DNA of 64,000 nucleotides from Peptococcaceae bacterium BRH_c23 (GTDB lineage Bacteria; Bacillota_B; Desulfitobacteriia; Desulfitobacteriales; Desulfitobacteriaceae). Positions 26,379 through 34,311 of this stretch are shown one piece after another; positions within the stretch are counted from its first letter, which is position 1, and every line of letters starts with the position of its first letter. The notes beneath the pieces are model-generated. The model saw only the letters and a list, made by a program, of their open reading frames with translations, ran no database searches and was not told where the DNA came from. Where the stretch lies: contig LADV01000072.1 in NCBI GenBank assembly GCA_000961805.1, positions 22,595 through 86,594 of the forward strand, given 5' to 3'. A program made the position numbers and the translations under genes.

Positions 26379-27013
26379 TGGATACGAATAAGATTTGGGA
26401 GTGGACAACGGAAGAGTTTTTGACGGTGTCGGCCAGTTCTTCACCAACACCAGGCGGTGGCAGTGTTTCCGCCTATGTTGGAGCACTAGCGGCGTCGATG
26501 ACCTGTATGGTGGCCAACCTCACAGTTGGTAAAGAAAAGTATAAAGAAGTTGAACCTGAAGTAAAAGAGATTTTGGCTGAGGCGGAAACAGTCTTAGGTT
26601 TGTTAAAGACTGGTTTAAGTCAGGATATCGCTGAGTTCTCCAATTTTATGGATGTTCTAAAATTACCAAAAGGCACGGACGAGGAAAAAGCTGTACGCAC
26701 TGAGAAAATGCAAGCGGTCTTAGTCTCGGCGACAGATACTCCCCTCGGGATTTCCCAAAACTGCTTTAGAGTATTGCAATTGGCTCAGAAACTAGCTCCC
26801 ATCGGGAACAAAGGTGCCATCAGTGATGTTGGCGTATCCGCTTATTTAGCAGAGAGTGCGCTCAAGTCTGCTATGCTCAGCGTCGATATTAACCTTCCTG
26901 GAATTAAAGACGCAGGATATCAAGAGCGAGTTAAAGCTGAACGTGCTCGACTCTTCGAACAAGCCGCTATTATTTGTGCTGAGACCGTAGCAGTTGTGCA
27001 GAGTCGAATGTAA
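26378..27013 (+). CDS. fchA: Methenyltetrahydrofolate cyclohydrolase / formiminotransferase-cyclodeaminase domain protein (FchA)
   Basis: The 211 residues match the cyclodeaminase/cyclohydrolase family (FTCD_C). Motifs: SASSSPTPGGGSVSAYVGALAASMTCMVANLTVGK near the N-terminus and GNKGAISDVGVSAYLAESAL in the second half. FchA hydrolyses methenyl-THF to formyl-THF in acetogens and purine fermenters. FolD next door can carry the same activity, so this may be a second enzyme for high flux or a formimino-THF cyclodeaminase. The ATG shares a base with the folD stop codon. Confidence 0.88.
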   Translation: MDTNKIWEWTTEEFLTVSASSSPTPGGGSVSAYVGALAASMTCMVANLTVGKEKYKEVEPEVKEILAEAETVLGLLKTGLSQDIAEFSNFMDVLKLPKGTDEEKAVRTEKMQAVLVSATDTPLGISQNCFRVLQLAQKLAPIGNKGAISDVGVSAYLAESALKSAMLSVDINLPGIKDAGYQERVKAERARLFEQAAIICAETVAVVQSRM

Positions 27014-27187
27014 ACTCGTGGTTCGTGGTTCGAACCTTGGACTTTGAACATAGGATATCGAACGTCAAATAAGGGGTGAGGAAAAATATTTCCTTGCCTC
27101 TTATTTCTATTTTCCTTCAAAGCCCCCCCCCGCCTAACTCGTGGTTCGGACTTCGAACATCGATCATCGAATATCGAATATCGATTA
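27014..27187 (+). repeat. Two TTCGA-type repeat arms flanking a hairpin, fchA/xseA gap
   Basis: Left arm 27014-27064 carries CGTGGTTCGTGGTTCGAACC and ATATCGAACG. Right arm 27136-27187 carries CGTGGTTCGGACTTCGAA and repeated ATCGAATATCGA words. Between them lie an 18-bp hairpin and a run of nine or more C. No gene is visible in the 220-bp gap. Confidence 0.75.
27067..27117 (+). terminator. Terminator-like 18-bp hairpin after fchA
   Basis: The arms at 27067-27084 and 27089-27106 (AAATAAGG.../...CTCTTATTT) pair over all 18 positions, with three wobble pairs and a 4-base loop. A T-rich tail (CTATTTTCC) follows. It would end the nfn-folD-fchA transcript. Confidence 0.7.
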
Positions 27188-27233
27188 GCTCCCCACTTTT
27201 CTTTATGTTATGATAGGCATTGAGGTGAAGTTT

Positions 27234-28436
27234 GTGCCAAAGATATGGACGGTATCTGAGATCGTCAGCCAGATTGGCTGGGTTCTACAGGACCGAGTGG
27301 ATCTGCAAAATTGTTGGATCAGTGGTGAACTTTCCAACTATAAAAACCATCGCGCCTCCGGTCATTGGTATTTTACCCTAAAAGACGAGTCGTCAAGTCT
27401 TAAGGCGGTGATGTTTAAAAGCCGATCTGAACGCGTGCGTTTTGTCCCATCGGATGGCTTAAAAGTGATGATTCGCGGAAATATCCGTATGTACGAGCGC
27501 GAAGGCACGATTCAATTCTATGCAGAAGAGATGGAACCGAGTGGATTAGGCCAACTTTACTTAGCGTTTGAGCAACTTAAAATAAAGCTTGCTGGGGAAG
27601 GGCTATTCGATCCCCTTCGCAAAAAAAAGATCCCTCGTTATCCTCAACGAATTGGGATCGTTACGAGTCCGACGGGAGCGGCGATTCGAGATATTTTAAA
27701 CATTATGGAACGTCGGCATCCCAAGATGTCTTGGGTCTTAGCGCCTGCAGCCGTACAGGGAGAAGCAGCGCCTCGAGAAGTGGCTCAGGCGATCGCCCGA
27801 CTTAACCGCTCTAGGACAGTGGATGTTATCATTGTCGGTCGAGGTGGGGGATCACTGGAAGAGTTGTGGGCTTTTAATACTGAAGTAGTGGCCCGCGCCA
27901 TTGCCGAGTCGGTGATACCCGTTATTTCTGCAGTAGGACACGAAACGGATGTGACCATCGCAGACTATGTGGCAGACCTGCGTGCGCCAACTCCTTCAGC
28001 TGCCGCTGAGCTGTCTGTGCCTATTTTGCAGGATTTGCAGTCTCAAGTCAACCAACTCTGTGTTCAACTTCAAAGCGCAATGGGAACCCTAATCGAGGGA
28101 AAACGTCAGACTCTGGAAAGGATCTCTAATAAGGGGCCACTTAAAGATCCCTTATGGCGAATTGATCAAAACCGGCAACGCTTGGATACACTACAGATGC
28201 GCCTTCAGGAAGGCATGACTAGATTTGTGGCGGATAAAAATGGTATACTAAACCTATTCGCTGCCAAGCTGAACCTCCTGAGTCCCTTGGCTATCTTAGG
28301 TCGAGGATACTCTTTGACTTATGATCAAACAGGGAACCTCCTGCGTTCAGTGGAGCAGGTTGAGTGTCATCAGCAGATACGGGTTCGCCTAGGAGAAGGA
28401 AGTTTGCGCTGCGAAGTGTTAGAGAAGGAGTTTTAA
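27234..28436 (+). CDS. xseA: Exodeoxyribonuclease VII large subunit
   Basis: A 400-residue protein. An N-terminal OB-fold (WISGELSNYKNHRASGHWYFTLKDE) is followed by the catalytic domain with RIGIVTSPTGAAIRDIL, PAAVQGEAAPREVAQAI, VGRGGGSLEELWAFN, SAVGHETDVTIADYVADLRAPTPSAAAE, and a long C-terminal coiled coil ending in GRGYSLTYDQ. It degrades single-stranded DNA with XseB. GTG 27234 has TGAGGTGA six bases upstream and begins with the conserved tryptophan region; ATG 27210 has no site. Confidence 0.95.
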   Translation: MPKIWTVSEIVSQIGWVLQDRVDLQNCWISGELSNYKNHRASGHWYFTLKDESSSLKAVMFKSRSERVRFVPSDGLKVMIRGNIRMYEREGTIQFYAEEMEPSGLGQLYLAFEQLKIKLAGEGLFDPLRKKKIPRYPQRIGIVTSPTGAAIRDILNIMERRHPKMSWVLAPAAVQGEAAPREVAQAIARLNRSRTVDVIIVGRGGGSLEELWAFNTEVVARAIAESVIPVISAVGHETDVTIADYVADLRAPTPSAAAELSVPILQDLQSQVNQLCVQLQSAMGTLIEGKRQTLERISNKGPLKDPLWRIDQNRQRLDTLQMRLQEGMTRFVADKNGILNLFAAKLNLLSPLAILGRGYSLTYDQTGNLLRSVEQVECHQQIRVRLGEGSLRCEVLEKEF

Positions 28437-28440
28437 ATCC

Positions 28441-28785
28441 ATGAGCAAAGACAAATGGCTCGATGACCTCTTTAATGAACCCTCAGAGGAAATAGTTCTC
28501 AAAGAGGTACTGGTCTTTGAGGAAACGCCGACAGATAGCAAAGGGCAGGAAGTTGAAGCCCTAACCTTGGAGAAAGGGCTTCAAAATTTAGAAATAATCG
28601 TTAAGACTCTTGAACAAAAGGACCTTCCCTTGGAAAAAGCCTTAAGCCTATTCAAGGAGGGGGTTGGCCTTGTTCAGTATTGTTCTAATGTTTTGGATCT
28701 AGCGGAAAAACAGATGGAAATTCTGCTTGAAGGTCCAGACGGAAAGTTGCAGATAAGACCTGCCAGTTTTGATATGGAAGGATGA
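28441..28785 (+). CDS. xseB: Exodeoxyribonuclease VII small subunit with N-terminal extension
   Basis: A 114-residue protein; the usual XseB is about 70-85 residues. Residues 41-105 form the helical hairpin (LTLEKGLQNLEIIVKTLEQ, KDLPLEKALSLFKEGVGLVQ). The first 40 residues are acidic and not part of the family domain. The start is clear: ATG 28441 follows GAGAAGGAG by 10 bases, and the next in-frame starts are inside the domain. It ends by overlapping ispA (ATGA). Confidence 0.88.
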   Translation: MSKDKWLDDLFNEPSEEIVLKEVLVFEETPTDSKGQEVEALTLEKGLQNLEIIVKTLEQKDLPLEKALSLFKEGVGLVQYCSNVLDLAEKQMEILLEGPDGKLQIRPASFDMEG

Positions 28786-29657
28786 ACCGCGTGTTTAAGG
28801 AAACCTTTCAACGCTATCTCAGCATGATTGAACAAACCCTCGCTCAATTACCCTGGGAAAAGGATGTCTTGAATCAAAGCATGTACTATTCCTTGATTGG
28901 GGGAGGTAAACGGATTCGACCTGTTTTAGCATTAGCTTCTGCAGAGGCTGTGGGCAGTAATCCAGAAAGCATAGTACCTGCTGCTATCGCGCTGGAACTC
29001 ATTCATACATACTCCCTAATTCACGATGATTTACCGGCCATGGATAATGATGACTATCGGAGGGGAAGATTATCCAATCATAAGGTTTTCGGAGAGGCCA
29101 ACGCCATTCTTGCTGGTGACGCGTTATTAACCTATGCTTTTGAATTATTGGCTAATCCTAAACTCGGTCAACCTGAGAGGCAGCTGAGAGTTATTCGAGA
29201 AGTTGCGCTTGCCGCCGGAAAAGTCGGGATGGTTGGCGGGCAGGTAGCGGATGTTGCTGCTGAAGGAAAATCCCTAACCTTACTCGAGATTGAAGAGATT
29301 CATAAAGCTAAGACAGGTGCTTTACTCACGGCTTCTGCACGGCTTGGCGGGATTTTGGCTGGGGGCACGGAGGATCAGCTTAAGGCCTTGACTAGCTATG
29401 CTCAGGCCTTGGGGTTAGCGTTTCAAATTAAAGATGATATCTTAGATGTGGTCGGAGATAGTGATACTCTCGGGAAACCAGCCGGCAGTGATCTGCGTCA
29501 GAATAAGGCGACTTACGTTTCTTTACTAGGACTAGAGGGGGCAGAGTACCAGCTGCATGCCCAAATTAAAGAAGCGTTGTCCGCTTTGCAGCCCTTTGGC
29601 GAAGCAGCGAGCTTCCTAAAGGAACTAGCCTATTATATTGAACAACGTAAACATTAA
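28782..29657 (+). CDS. ispA: Farnesyl/geranyl diphosphate synthase (polyprenyl synthetase)
   Basis: A 291-residue class I isoprenyl diphosphate synthase. It has the first Asp-rich motif HDDLPAMDNDDYRRG, the substrate Lys-Arg motif GGGKRIRPVLALA, and the second motif FQIKDDILDVVGD. It condenses isopentenyl and allylic diphosphates to farnesyl diphosphate for undecaprenyl and quinone side chains. It is followed by a PAP2-like gene and dxs, as expected for a terpenoid precursor cluster. Confidence 0.95.
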   Translation: MNRVFKETFQRYLSMIEQTLAQLPWEKDVLNQSMYYSLIGGGKRIRPVLALASAEAVGSNPESIVPAAIALELIHTYSLIHDDLPAMDNDDYRRGRLSNHKVFGEANAILAGDALLTYAFELLANPKLGQPERQLRVIREVALAAGKVGMVGGQVADVAAEGKSLTLLEIEEIHKAKTGALLTASARLGGILAGGTEDQLKALTSYAQALGLAFQIKDDILDVVGDSDTLGKPAGSDLRQNKATYVSLLGLEGAEYQLHAQIKEALSALQPFGEAASFLKELAYYIEQRKH

Positions 29658-29671
29658 AAAGAGGGTCATTT

Positions 29672-30112
29672 ATGAGTATTATCCCAGGGATTTTAAATAA
29701 TGCCATTCTAATTTCTGCAGTGACAGCTTGGTTGATAGCCCAGTTGCTCAAGGTTGCAGTGAATTTCATATTGTTAAGAAAACTCAATTTTCAAATGATC
29801 ATCAGTTCAGGTGGTTTCCCAAGCTCTCACTCCGCGACGGTGAGTGCTTTAGCATTAGGAATTGGAAAATACTATGGCTGTGATTCACCCATCTTTGCGG
29901 TTGCAGCTGTTTTTGGTATGATTGTTCTTTATGATGCGGCTGGGGTACGACGTGCAGCGGGTAAACAGGCAGAAGTCTTAAATCAATTAATTGAACGCTT
30001 GTACCATGGACCTGTCCCTGCTCAAGAAAAGTTAAAGGAATTAATAGGCCACACACCCTTAGAGGTCTTCGGAGGTGTGATGGTAGGGCTTATAGTAGGG
30101 TTCTTAATCTAG
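29672..30112 (+). CDS. Divergent PAP2 family membrane protein
   Basis: A 146-residue membrane protein with three or four helices. Motifs SSGGFPSSHSATVSALALGIG and YDAAGVRRAAGKQAEVLNQL match the divergent PAP2 (DUF212, YuiD-like) family, whose substrate is unknown. Placed between ispA and dxs, it may act on a prenyl or lipid phosphate, but this is inference from context. ATG start with AAAGAGGG upstream. Confidence 0.9.
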   Translation: MSIIPGILNNAILISAVTAWLIAQLLKVAVNFILLRKLNFQMIISSGGFPSSHSATVSALALGIGKYYGCDSPIFAVAAVFGMIVLYDAAGVRRAAGKQAEVLNQLIERLYHGPVPAQEKLKELIGHTPLEVFGGVMVGLIVGFLI

Positions 30113-30156
30113 TGAATTGGGATTGACTGGACCTAAAAAATGAGGGGGCAAAAAGG

Positions 30157-32043
30157 ATGGGGCTACTCGGGACAATTCATGAGCCAAAGGTCTTGCGCTC
30201 GTTAGATTTGACCGAGCTAAAGACTTTGGCGCAAGAAATTCGGCAAGAAATGATTGACGTGGTCTCCAAAAATGGAGGGCATTTGGCGCCAAACCTTGGA
30301 GTTGTAGAACTTACCTTGGCTTTACACCGAATATTTGATAGCCCTTACGACAAGATCGTCTGGGATGTTGGTCATCAGACTTATGTGCATAAGCTATTAA
30401 CAGGCCGTTTGGATCGTTTTAAAACCATTCGTAAATATCAGGGCTTGTCTGGTTTTCCAAAACGGGCGGAGAGCACCCATGATTGTTTTGAAACGGGGCA
30501 TTCCAGTACATCCATTTCTGCCGCTGTTGGGTTTGCCAAGGCCCGAGATGTTCTTCGGGAGAGCCACCATGTAGTGGCTGTGATCGGAGATGGGGCAATG
30601 ACGGGTGGCATGGCCTATGAGGCTTTGAACCATGCGGGACATAGTGAAACAAATTTAATCGTGGTTCTGAATGATAACGAAATGTCAATTTCCCCCAATG
30701 TTGGGGCCATGTCGACCTACCTTAATCGATTAAGGACAGACCCGCTCTATGATAAACGGAAAGAAGACCTGGAGTATCTCCTAAAACGAATACCGGGTAT
30801 TGGCACAAAAGTTGCAAAATTGGCGGCTAAAGCAAAAGATAGTTTAAAATATTTGCTGGTTCCAGGTCTTATCTTCGAGGAATTGGGCTTCACTTATTTA
30901 GGACCGATTAATGGACATGATCAAGCCTTGCTTGAAGAGGTACTTGATCAAGCTAAAAATAAAAAGGGACCCGTTCTGGTCCACGTCTTAACTCATAAGG
31001 GCAAAGGGTACAAACCTGCAGAAGAAAATCCAGATATCTTTCATGGTGTAGGCCCGTTTGAACCAGAGACTGGCAAGGTGACGAAAAAAATTGCACCTCC
31101 GACTTACACGGCGGTCTTTGGAGACACCCTTTGTACACTGGCCTGCCAAGATTCGAAGATTGTTGCTATCACAGCTGCTATGCCGAGCGGAACCGGGCTT
31201 AATAGTTTTGCCAAGCAATTTCCAGAACGTTTTTTTGATGTGGGAATCGCGGAACAACATGCCGTAACCTTTGCGGCGGGCTTGGCATTTGGGGGACTAA
31301 AACCTGTAGTAGCGATTTATTCCACGTTTTATCAGCGAGCCTATGACCAAGTGCTCCATGATGTCTGTTTACAGCAGGCCAATGTAGTCTTAGCGATCGA
31401 TCGAGCTGGAGTTGTCGGGGATGACGGCCCCACGCATCACGGAGTCTTTGATATTTCCATGTTTAGAATTATTCCGAACCTGATTTTTATGGCACCCAAA
31501 GATGAAAACGAGTTACGTCACATGCTCTATACTGCACTACAACAAAGTGGTCCAGTGGCCTTGCGTTACCCAAGGTCAGTCGGTCAAGGGGTGACCTTGG
31601 ATGAGACGTTAAAGCTTCTGACCATTGGCAAAGCTGAGGTATTGAGGGACGGACGGGATGTGACCTTGATAGGGGTGGGCCCCTTAGTCCAGATCTGTTT
31701 ACTTGCGGCTCAGGAATTGCGACACCAGGGTGTGGAGGCTGCGGTCATTAACTTACGTTATATTAATCCGCTCGATCGGGAAGTCCTTGCTCACTATGCG
31801 CACCTAACAAAAAAATTCATCACCGTCGAAGACCATTCCCTCAAGGGCGGGATGGGAAGTTCTATTCTAGAATTCCTTGAAGAAGAAGGAATCGATGAAG
31901 TAACGGTTGAACGGCTAGGCTATCCAGGATTCGTGGATCAAGGGTCGATTCCCCAACTCTTCATGGCCCATGGACTGTCTGTTAAAGGTATAATGCAAGC
32001 TGCTGAACGCTTGCAATTGTTTCGTCGTGCGGCGCAATCCTAG
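30157..32043 (+). CDS. dxs: 1-deoxy-D-xylulose-5-phosphate synthase
   Basis: The 628 residues match Dxs, the TPP enzyme that joins pyruvate and glyceraldehyde 3-phosphate at the start of the MEP isoprenoid pathway. Motifs: [53 protein letters not shown], the TPP site [18 protein letters not shown], the Glu in [16 protein letters not shown], and [21 protein letters not shown] start with AAAAAGG upstream. It is followed 32 bp later by tlyA. Confidence 0.96.
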   Translation: MGLLGTIHEPKVLRSLDLTELKTLAQEIRQEMIDVVSKNGGHLAPNLGVVELTLALHRIFDSPYDKIVWDVGHQTYVHKLLTGRLDRFKTIRKYQGLSGFPKRAESTHDCFETGHSSTSISAAVGFAKARDVLRESHHVVAVIGDGAMTGGMAYEALNHAGHSETNLIVVLNDNEMSISPNVGAMSTYLNRLRTDPLYDKRKEDLEYLLKRIPGIGTKVAKLAAKAKDSLKYLLVPGLIFEELGFTYLGPINGHDQALLEEVLDQAKNKKGPVLVHVLTHKGKGYKPAEENPDIFHGVGPFEPETGKVTKKIAPPTYTAVFGDTLCTLACQDSKIVAITAAMPSGTGLNSFAKQFPERFFDVGIAEQHAVTFAAGLAFGGLKPVVAIYSTFYQRAYDQVLHDVCLQQANVVLAIDRAGVVGDDGPTHHGVFDISMFRIIPNLIFMAPKDENELRHMLYTALQQSGPVALRYPRSVGQGVTLDETLKLLTIGKAEVLRDGRDVTLIGVGPLVQICLLAAQELRHQGVEAAVINLRYINPLDREVLAHYAHLTKKFITVEDHSLKGGMGSSILEFLEEEGIDEVTVERLGYPGFVDQGSIPQLFMAHGLSVKGIMQAAERLQLFRRAAQS

Positions 32044-32075
32044 GAAGGTTCTTAAAGGCAAAAGGAAGGGATACA

Positions 32076-32885
32076 GTGGCTAAAGGAAAAGAACGCATTG
32101 ATATTTTAATGGTCAAAAATGGATTGGCTTCTAGTCGTGAGAAGGCGAAGGCAACAATCATGGCGGGGATCGTGTTTGTTGAGGGTCAGCGAGTGGACAA
32201 ACCTGGCACTGAATTGCCGGAGAACTCTCTGATTGAACTGAAAGGAGAAATCCTGCCGTTTGTATCACGGGGAGGATTAAAACTCGCTAAAGCGGTGCAA
32301 GCCTTCCATATTCCGTTTAAAGATCAAGTCGTAGCTGATATTGGTTCTTCAACTGGAGGCTTTACCGATTGTGCCTTGCAAAATGGAGCAAAACGAGTCT
32401 ACGCTGTTGATGTCGGATATGGACAGTTGGACTGGAAACTCCGGACAGACCCTCGTGTAGTCTCCATGGAACGGGTGAATGCCCGCTATCTTAATCAAGA
32501 TTCCCTTCCGGAAAAGGTGGATTGGGTCGTTTCAGACGTAGCATTTATCTCAATTACCAAGATCTTTCCAGCAATGATTGCTATTCTTAAAGACGATGGG
32601 CAAGTTATGTCTCTAGTTAAGCCACAATTTGAAGCAGGACGAGAGCATGTCGGGAAAAAAGGCGTCGTTAAAGATGAGAATGTTCATAAACAGGTCTTGA
32701 AAACTGTCCTCAGTGAGGCGGAAAAGCTGGGCTTTCATGTCTTAGGTTTAGACTATTCGCCGATTCGAGGTCCTGAAGGAAATATCGAGTATTTAGCTTG
32801 GCTGGGATTACAAGCTGAATTGAGCATAGATTGGCATAAAGAGCTAGAACGAGTGGTTCACGCTGCTCGGAAAGAGACGGAATAA
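32076..32885 (+). CDS. tlyA: TlyA family rRNA (cytidine-2'-O)-methyltransferase
   Basis: A 269-residue protein: N-terminal S4 RNA-binding domain (IDILMVKNGLASSREKAKAT) and an FtsJ-like SAM methyltransferase domain (VADIGSSTGGFTDCALQNGA; DWVVSDVAFISITKI; LVKPQFEAGREHVGKKG). The family methylates 16S and/or 23S rRNA; in B. subtilis the equivalent yqxC sits at the same place between dxs and the argR region. GTG start behind AAAGGAAGGG. Confidence 0.92.
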   Translation: MAKGKERIDILMVKNGLASSREKAKATIMAGIVFVEGQRVDKPGTELPENSLIELKGEILPFVSRGGLKLAKAVQAFHIPFKDQVVADIGSSTGGFTDCALQNGAKRVYAVDVGYGQLDWKLRTDPRVVSMERVNARYLNQDSLPEKVDWVVSDVAFISITKIFPAMIAILKDDGQVMSLVKPQFEAGREHVGKKGVVKDENVHKQVLKTVLSEAEKLGFHVLGLDYSPIRGPEGNIEYLAWLGLQAELSIDWHKELERVVHAARKETE

Positions 32886-32889
32886 CCGG

Positions 32890-33708
32890 ATGGATAAAAT
32901 CGTTGGTTTATGGCGTAATATGACCAAACCAGAGACTCTGACGCTGGCTGAACGCATAAATGATTGGTTTCTAGCCCGGGGGTGGGTTGTTTTAACTGAA
33001 TGGGAAGATATAATTAGGCAGCAAGCCCAATTTCTTATTTCCTTAGGTGGCGATGGAACTCTTCTTCAAGCAGCTCGAGAAAGTGCATCGTTTGGAATTC
33101 CTGTCTTAGGAGTCAACTTTGGACGTTTAGGATTTCTCTGTGAAATAGAGCGGGAAGACGTTTTCGGAGCCTTGGAAAAGATCTTGAATCAAGACTATAA
33201 AATTCAAGAGCGTTTGATGTTGAATGCAGTTGTTAATCGGGTAGGTACGGATAATATCTCTCATCTAGTTTTAAATGATGTTGTTTTTTCGAGGGAGAGT
33301 AAGGATGGGATAATAACTCTCCAAGTACACCTTTCTGGAGAACTCTCCGTGAGTTATCCAGCCGATGGTTTGATAATTTCGACTCCGACCGGTTCTACAG
33401 CTTATTCGCTTTCGGCAGGAGGGCCAATCGTCAGCCCGGATGTTCAAGCAATTTTGCTGACCCCTCTAGCTGCACATTCCCTGTCCGCTCGTCCCATAGT
33501 AGTTTCTGAAAAGGAAGAGATTCGTATTCTCCTTGCTAATGGCGAGAAATGTATGGTGACATTTGATGGCCGCCAAAGCGAGATGATCTATTCAGGTGAA
33601 ACCGTGATTATCGAGACGGATCCAATCAAGGCCTTGTTAATTCGTTTAGGAAGCAGAAGTTTCCCCCAAGTGGTTCGAGAAAAACTGAGAGACCGTTGGC
33701 ATGAGTAG
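32890..33708 (+). CDS. nadK: NAD kinase
   Basis: The 272 residues match ATP-NAD kinase, which makes NADP. Motifs: LGGDGTLLQAARESA, GVNFGRLGFLCEIER, LNDVVFSRES and STPTGSTAYSLSAGGPIVSP. It starts four bases after tlyA. Its presence in the same stretch as nfnAB and folD fits a shared NADP(H) theme, though the gene order itself is common among Clostridia. Confidence 0.95.
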   Translation: MDKIVGLWRNMTKPETLTLAERINDWFLARGWVVLTEWEDIIRQQAQFLISLGGDGTLLQAARESASFGIPVLGVNFGRLGFLCEIEREDVFGALEKILNQDYKIQERLMLNAVVNRVGTDNISHLVLNDVVFSRESKDGIITLQVHLSGELSVSYPADGLIISTPTGSTAYSLSAGGPIVSPDVQAILLTPLAAHSLSARPIVVSEKEEIRILLANGEKCMVTFDGRQSEMIYSGETVIIETDPIKALLIRLGSRSFPQVVREKLRDRWHE

Positions 33709-33836
33709 AATTCGAGGCACGAGATTCGAGATTCGAGGTACGAGCAGGAACGGTTACGCTAGGTACGAGGTAGGGGTAGTTTGCGCTATACGGGAGTTTT
33801 CGAATTTCGAACATCGAACATCGAACTTCGAGTAAA
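33709..33836 (+). repeat. TTCGAG/CGAAC short-word repeats, nadK/argR gap
   Basis: The left part (33709-33745) has ATTCGAGG, GAGATTCGAGATTCGAGG and TACGAG words. The right part (33796-33834) has the reversed CGAATTTCGAACATCGAACA words. The 140-bp gap has nothing else apart from the argR ribosome site AAAGGGAGG. Confidence 0.75.
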
Positions 33837-33848
33837 GGGAGGCAAGTG

Positions 33849-34301
33849 ATGAAAGCACGTCGTCAGATGAAGGTACAAGAAATAATCACCAGAGAAATCA
33901 TTCATACCCAAGAGGATCTGGCAGAAAGACTGCGCCTTGCTGGGTTTAATGTCACTCAGGCAACGGTATCTAGAGATATTAAGGAAATGGGTCTGATTAA
34001 AGTGCCTAGTGCTGGTGAAGATTATCGTTATGCAGTTCCCACTGAGGCTCATCCCACTAACCTTCAAGATCGCTTAAAGCGTTTGCTGCGGGAAACCATG
34101 GTTTCCATAAATGACACAGAAAGTCTTATTGTAATTCGGACCATTCCCGGGAATGCTCATGCCTTAGCAGCAGTCGTGGATAATAGCAATTGGGAAGAGC
34201 TCATAGGTACGATAGCTGGAGATGATACGATTCTGCTAGTTATAAAACCAAAAGAGGCAGTACCAACAGTTTTAGACAGGATTAGCACCTTGCTCGGATA
34301 G
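33849..34301 (+). CDS. argR: Arginine repressor
   Basis: A 150-residue ArgR/AhrC protein. The N-terminal winged helix (TQEDLAERLRLAGFNVTQATVSRDIKEMG) binds ARG boxes and the C-terminal domain (RTIPGNAHALAAVVDNSNW; GTIAGDDTILLV) forms hexamers and binds arginine. ATG 33849 is used, with AAAGGGAGGC upstream; the GTG just before it is also in frame. It lies before recN as in Bacillus. Confidence 0.95.
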   Translation: MKARRQMKVQEIITREIIHTQEDLAERLRLAGFNVTQATVSRDIKEMGLIKVPSAGEDYRYAVPTEAHPTNLQDRLKRLLRETMVSINDTESLIVIRTIPGNAHALAAVVDNSNWEELIGTIAGDDTILLVIKPKEAVPTVLDRISTLLG

Positions 34302-34311
34302 GAGGGACGTC

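Noticed and set aside
29658..30156. Possible OLE RNA, which in some extremophilic Firmicutes lies in the ispA-dxs region
   Set aside because: The gaps on both sides of the PAP2-like gene are only about 14 and 44 bp, too short for OLE.
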